The notes below the pieces were generated by a model, which searched no databases, was not told where the DNA came from, and saw nothing but the letters and a program-made list of their open reading frames with translations. 64,000 nt of DNA from Epiperipatus broadwayi (Eukaryota; Onychophora; Udeonychophora; Euonychophora; Peripatidae), in contig JAQFVV010006837.1 in NCBI GenBank assembly GCA_028023455.1, positions 178,532 through 242,531 of the forward strand, given 5' to 3'. A program made the translations under genes and the position numbers. Within the stretch, counting starts at the first letter, position 1; each line of letters starts with the position of its first letter. This document shows positions 63,957 through 64,000 of the stretch, piece by piece.

Positions 63957-64000
63957 TGTAATGTTTTTCTTTTAATAGGCCCTTATACGCCTCAAATTTA
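63957..64000 (-). repeat. 5' LTR, first 44 nt only
   Basis: The direct repeat of 61829-61873. The rest lies beyond the right edge. Confidence 0.7.

Larger units (their letters stand above)
56958..64000 (-). other. Inferred upstream intron of the DGK-like gene
   Basis: The CAG acceptor at 56958-56960 ends an intron coming from higher coordinates. No upstream exon was recognised before the right edge. Within it, 57000-60000 is plain AT-rich DNA with short poly(A), poly(T) and AT runs. Two overlapping opposite-strand open frames at 59544-59856 look fortuitous. Confidence 0.5.
61829..64000 (-). mobile_element. LTR retrotransposon, minus strand, gene-less, running off the right edge
   Basis: The 44-45 nt at 61829-61873 recur at 63957-64000 with a few differences (shared TAGGCCCTTATACGCC core). 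Read on the minus strand, the right copy ends CATTACA, and one base later a primer-binding site begins. The left LTR probably spans 61829-63207 (TGTAACG start on the minus strand), leaving an internal region of about 750 bp (63208-63956) with no gag or pol. It is therefore a non-autonomous or internally deleted element. The left flank is an (AT)n run. Confidence 0.65.

Noticed and set aside
1-64000. Assignment to a particular phylum (for example cephalopod, cnidarian or flatworm)
   Set aside because: Base composition and repeat types are not diagnostic, and no lineage-specific sequence was recognised with confidence.

Overview
The window looks like non-coding DNA from a metazoan, probably an invertebrate. 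It is very AT-rich by eye, has no dense gene packing, and is full of decayed transposable elements, tRNA-like SINE heads, inverted repeats and AT microsatellites. No species marker was found, so the organism is left open.

The only host coding sequence I can support is one 84-nt minus-strand exon (56874-56957) with good splice sites. It encodes the start of the first C1 zinc domain of a diacylglycerol kinase of the zeta/iota (type IV) kind. No second exon was recognised, so most or all of the window is probably introns of that gene: the upstream intron to the right and a downstream intron that would be at least about 56.8 kb to the left. The repeats below would then be intronic.

Layout from left to right. 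Positions 1-8.5 kb hold AT-rich sequence, a foldback element (3503-3714), a 111-bp tandem duplication, copies of a ~470-bp repeat family, and a small MITE (7708-7844). Positions 8.56-10.0 kb hold a dead hAT transposase. Positions 10.5-12.0 kb hold a dead LINE with reverse transcriptase motifs. At 13.2-13.7 kb there is an inverted repeat. Positions 14.3-25.3 kb are two copies of a ~3.4-kb composite unit: an AT-rich block, Penelope-like RT relics, and a LINE zinc-finger C-terminus. The second copy is split by ~4.9 kb of other sequence. From 25 to 42 kb there is mostly plain AT-rich DNA, with an inverted-repeat transposon (32842-34020), a decayed protein of a widespread repeat-associated family (34815-35850), and scattered repeats. 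Positions 42.4-45.2 kb hold a LINE ORF1-like relic and an unrelated RT fragment. At 49.95-51.5 kb there is a non-autonomous element with terminal inverted repeats. At 51.9-54.5 kb a tandem pair of the ~470-bp family is interrupted by a 1.84-kb solo LTR (52144-53983). A perfect 76-bp tandem duplication lies at 55291. The DGK exon follows at 56.9 kb, then a 143-bp-arm hairpin (60010-60308). From 61829 to the right edge there is a minus-strand LTR element with a tRNA-Lys-like primer-binding site, a short internal region without genes, and a second LTR running off the window.

Nothing here forms a functional pathway. The coherent story is one very long, transposon-loaded intron environment around a single conserved exon. 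All element coding regions seen are broken, except one 190-codon LINE C-terminal frame (17060-17632).
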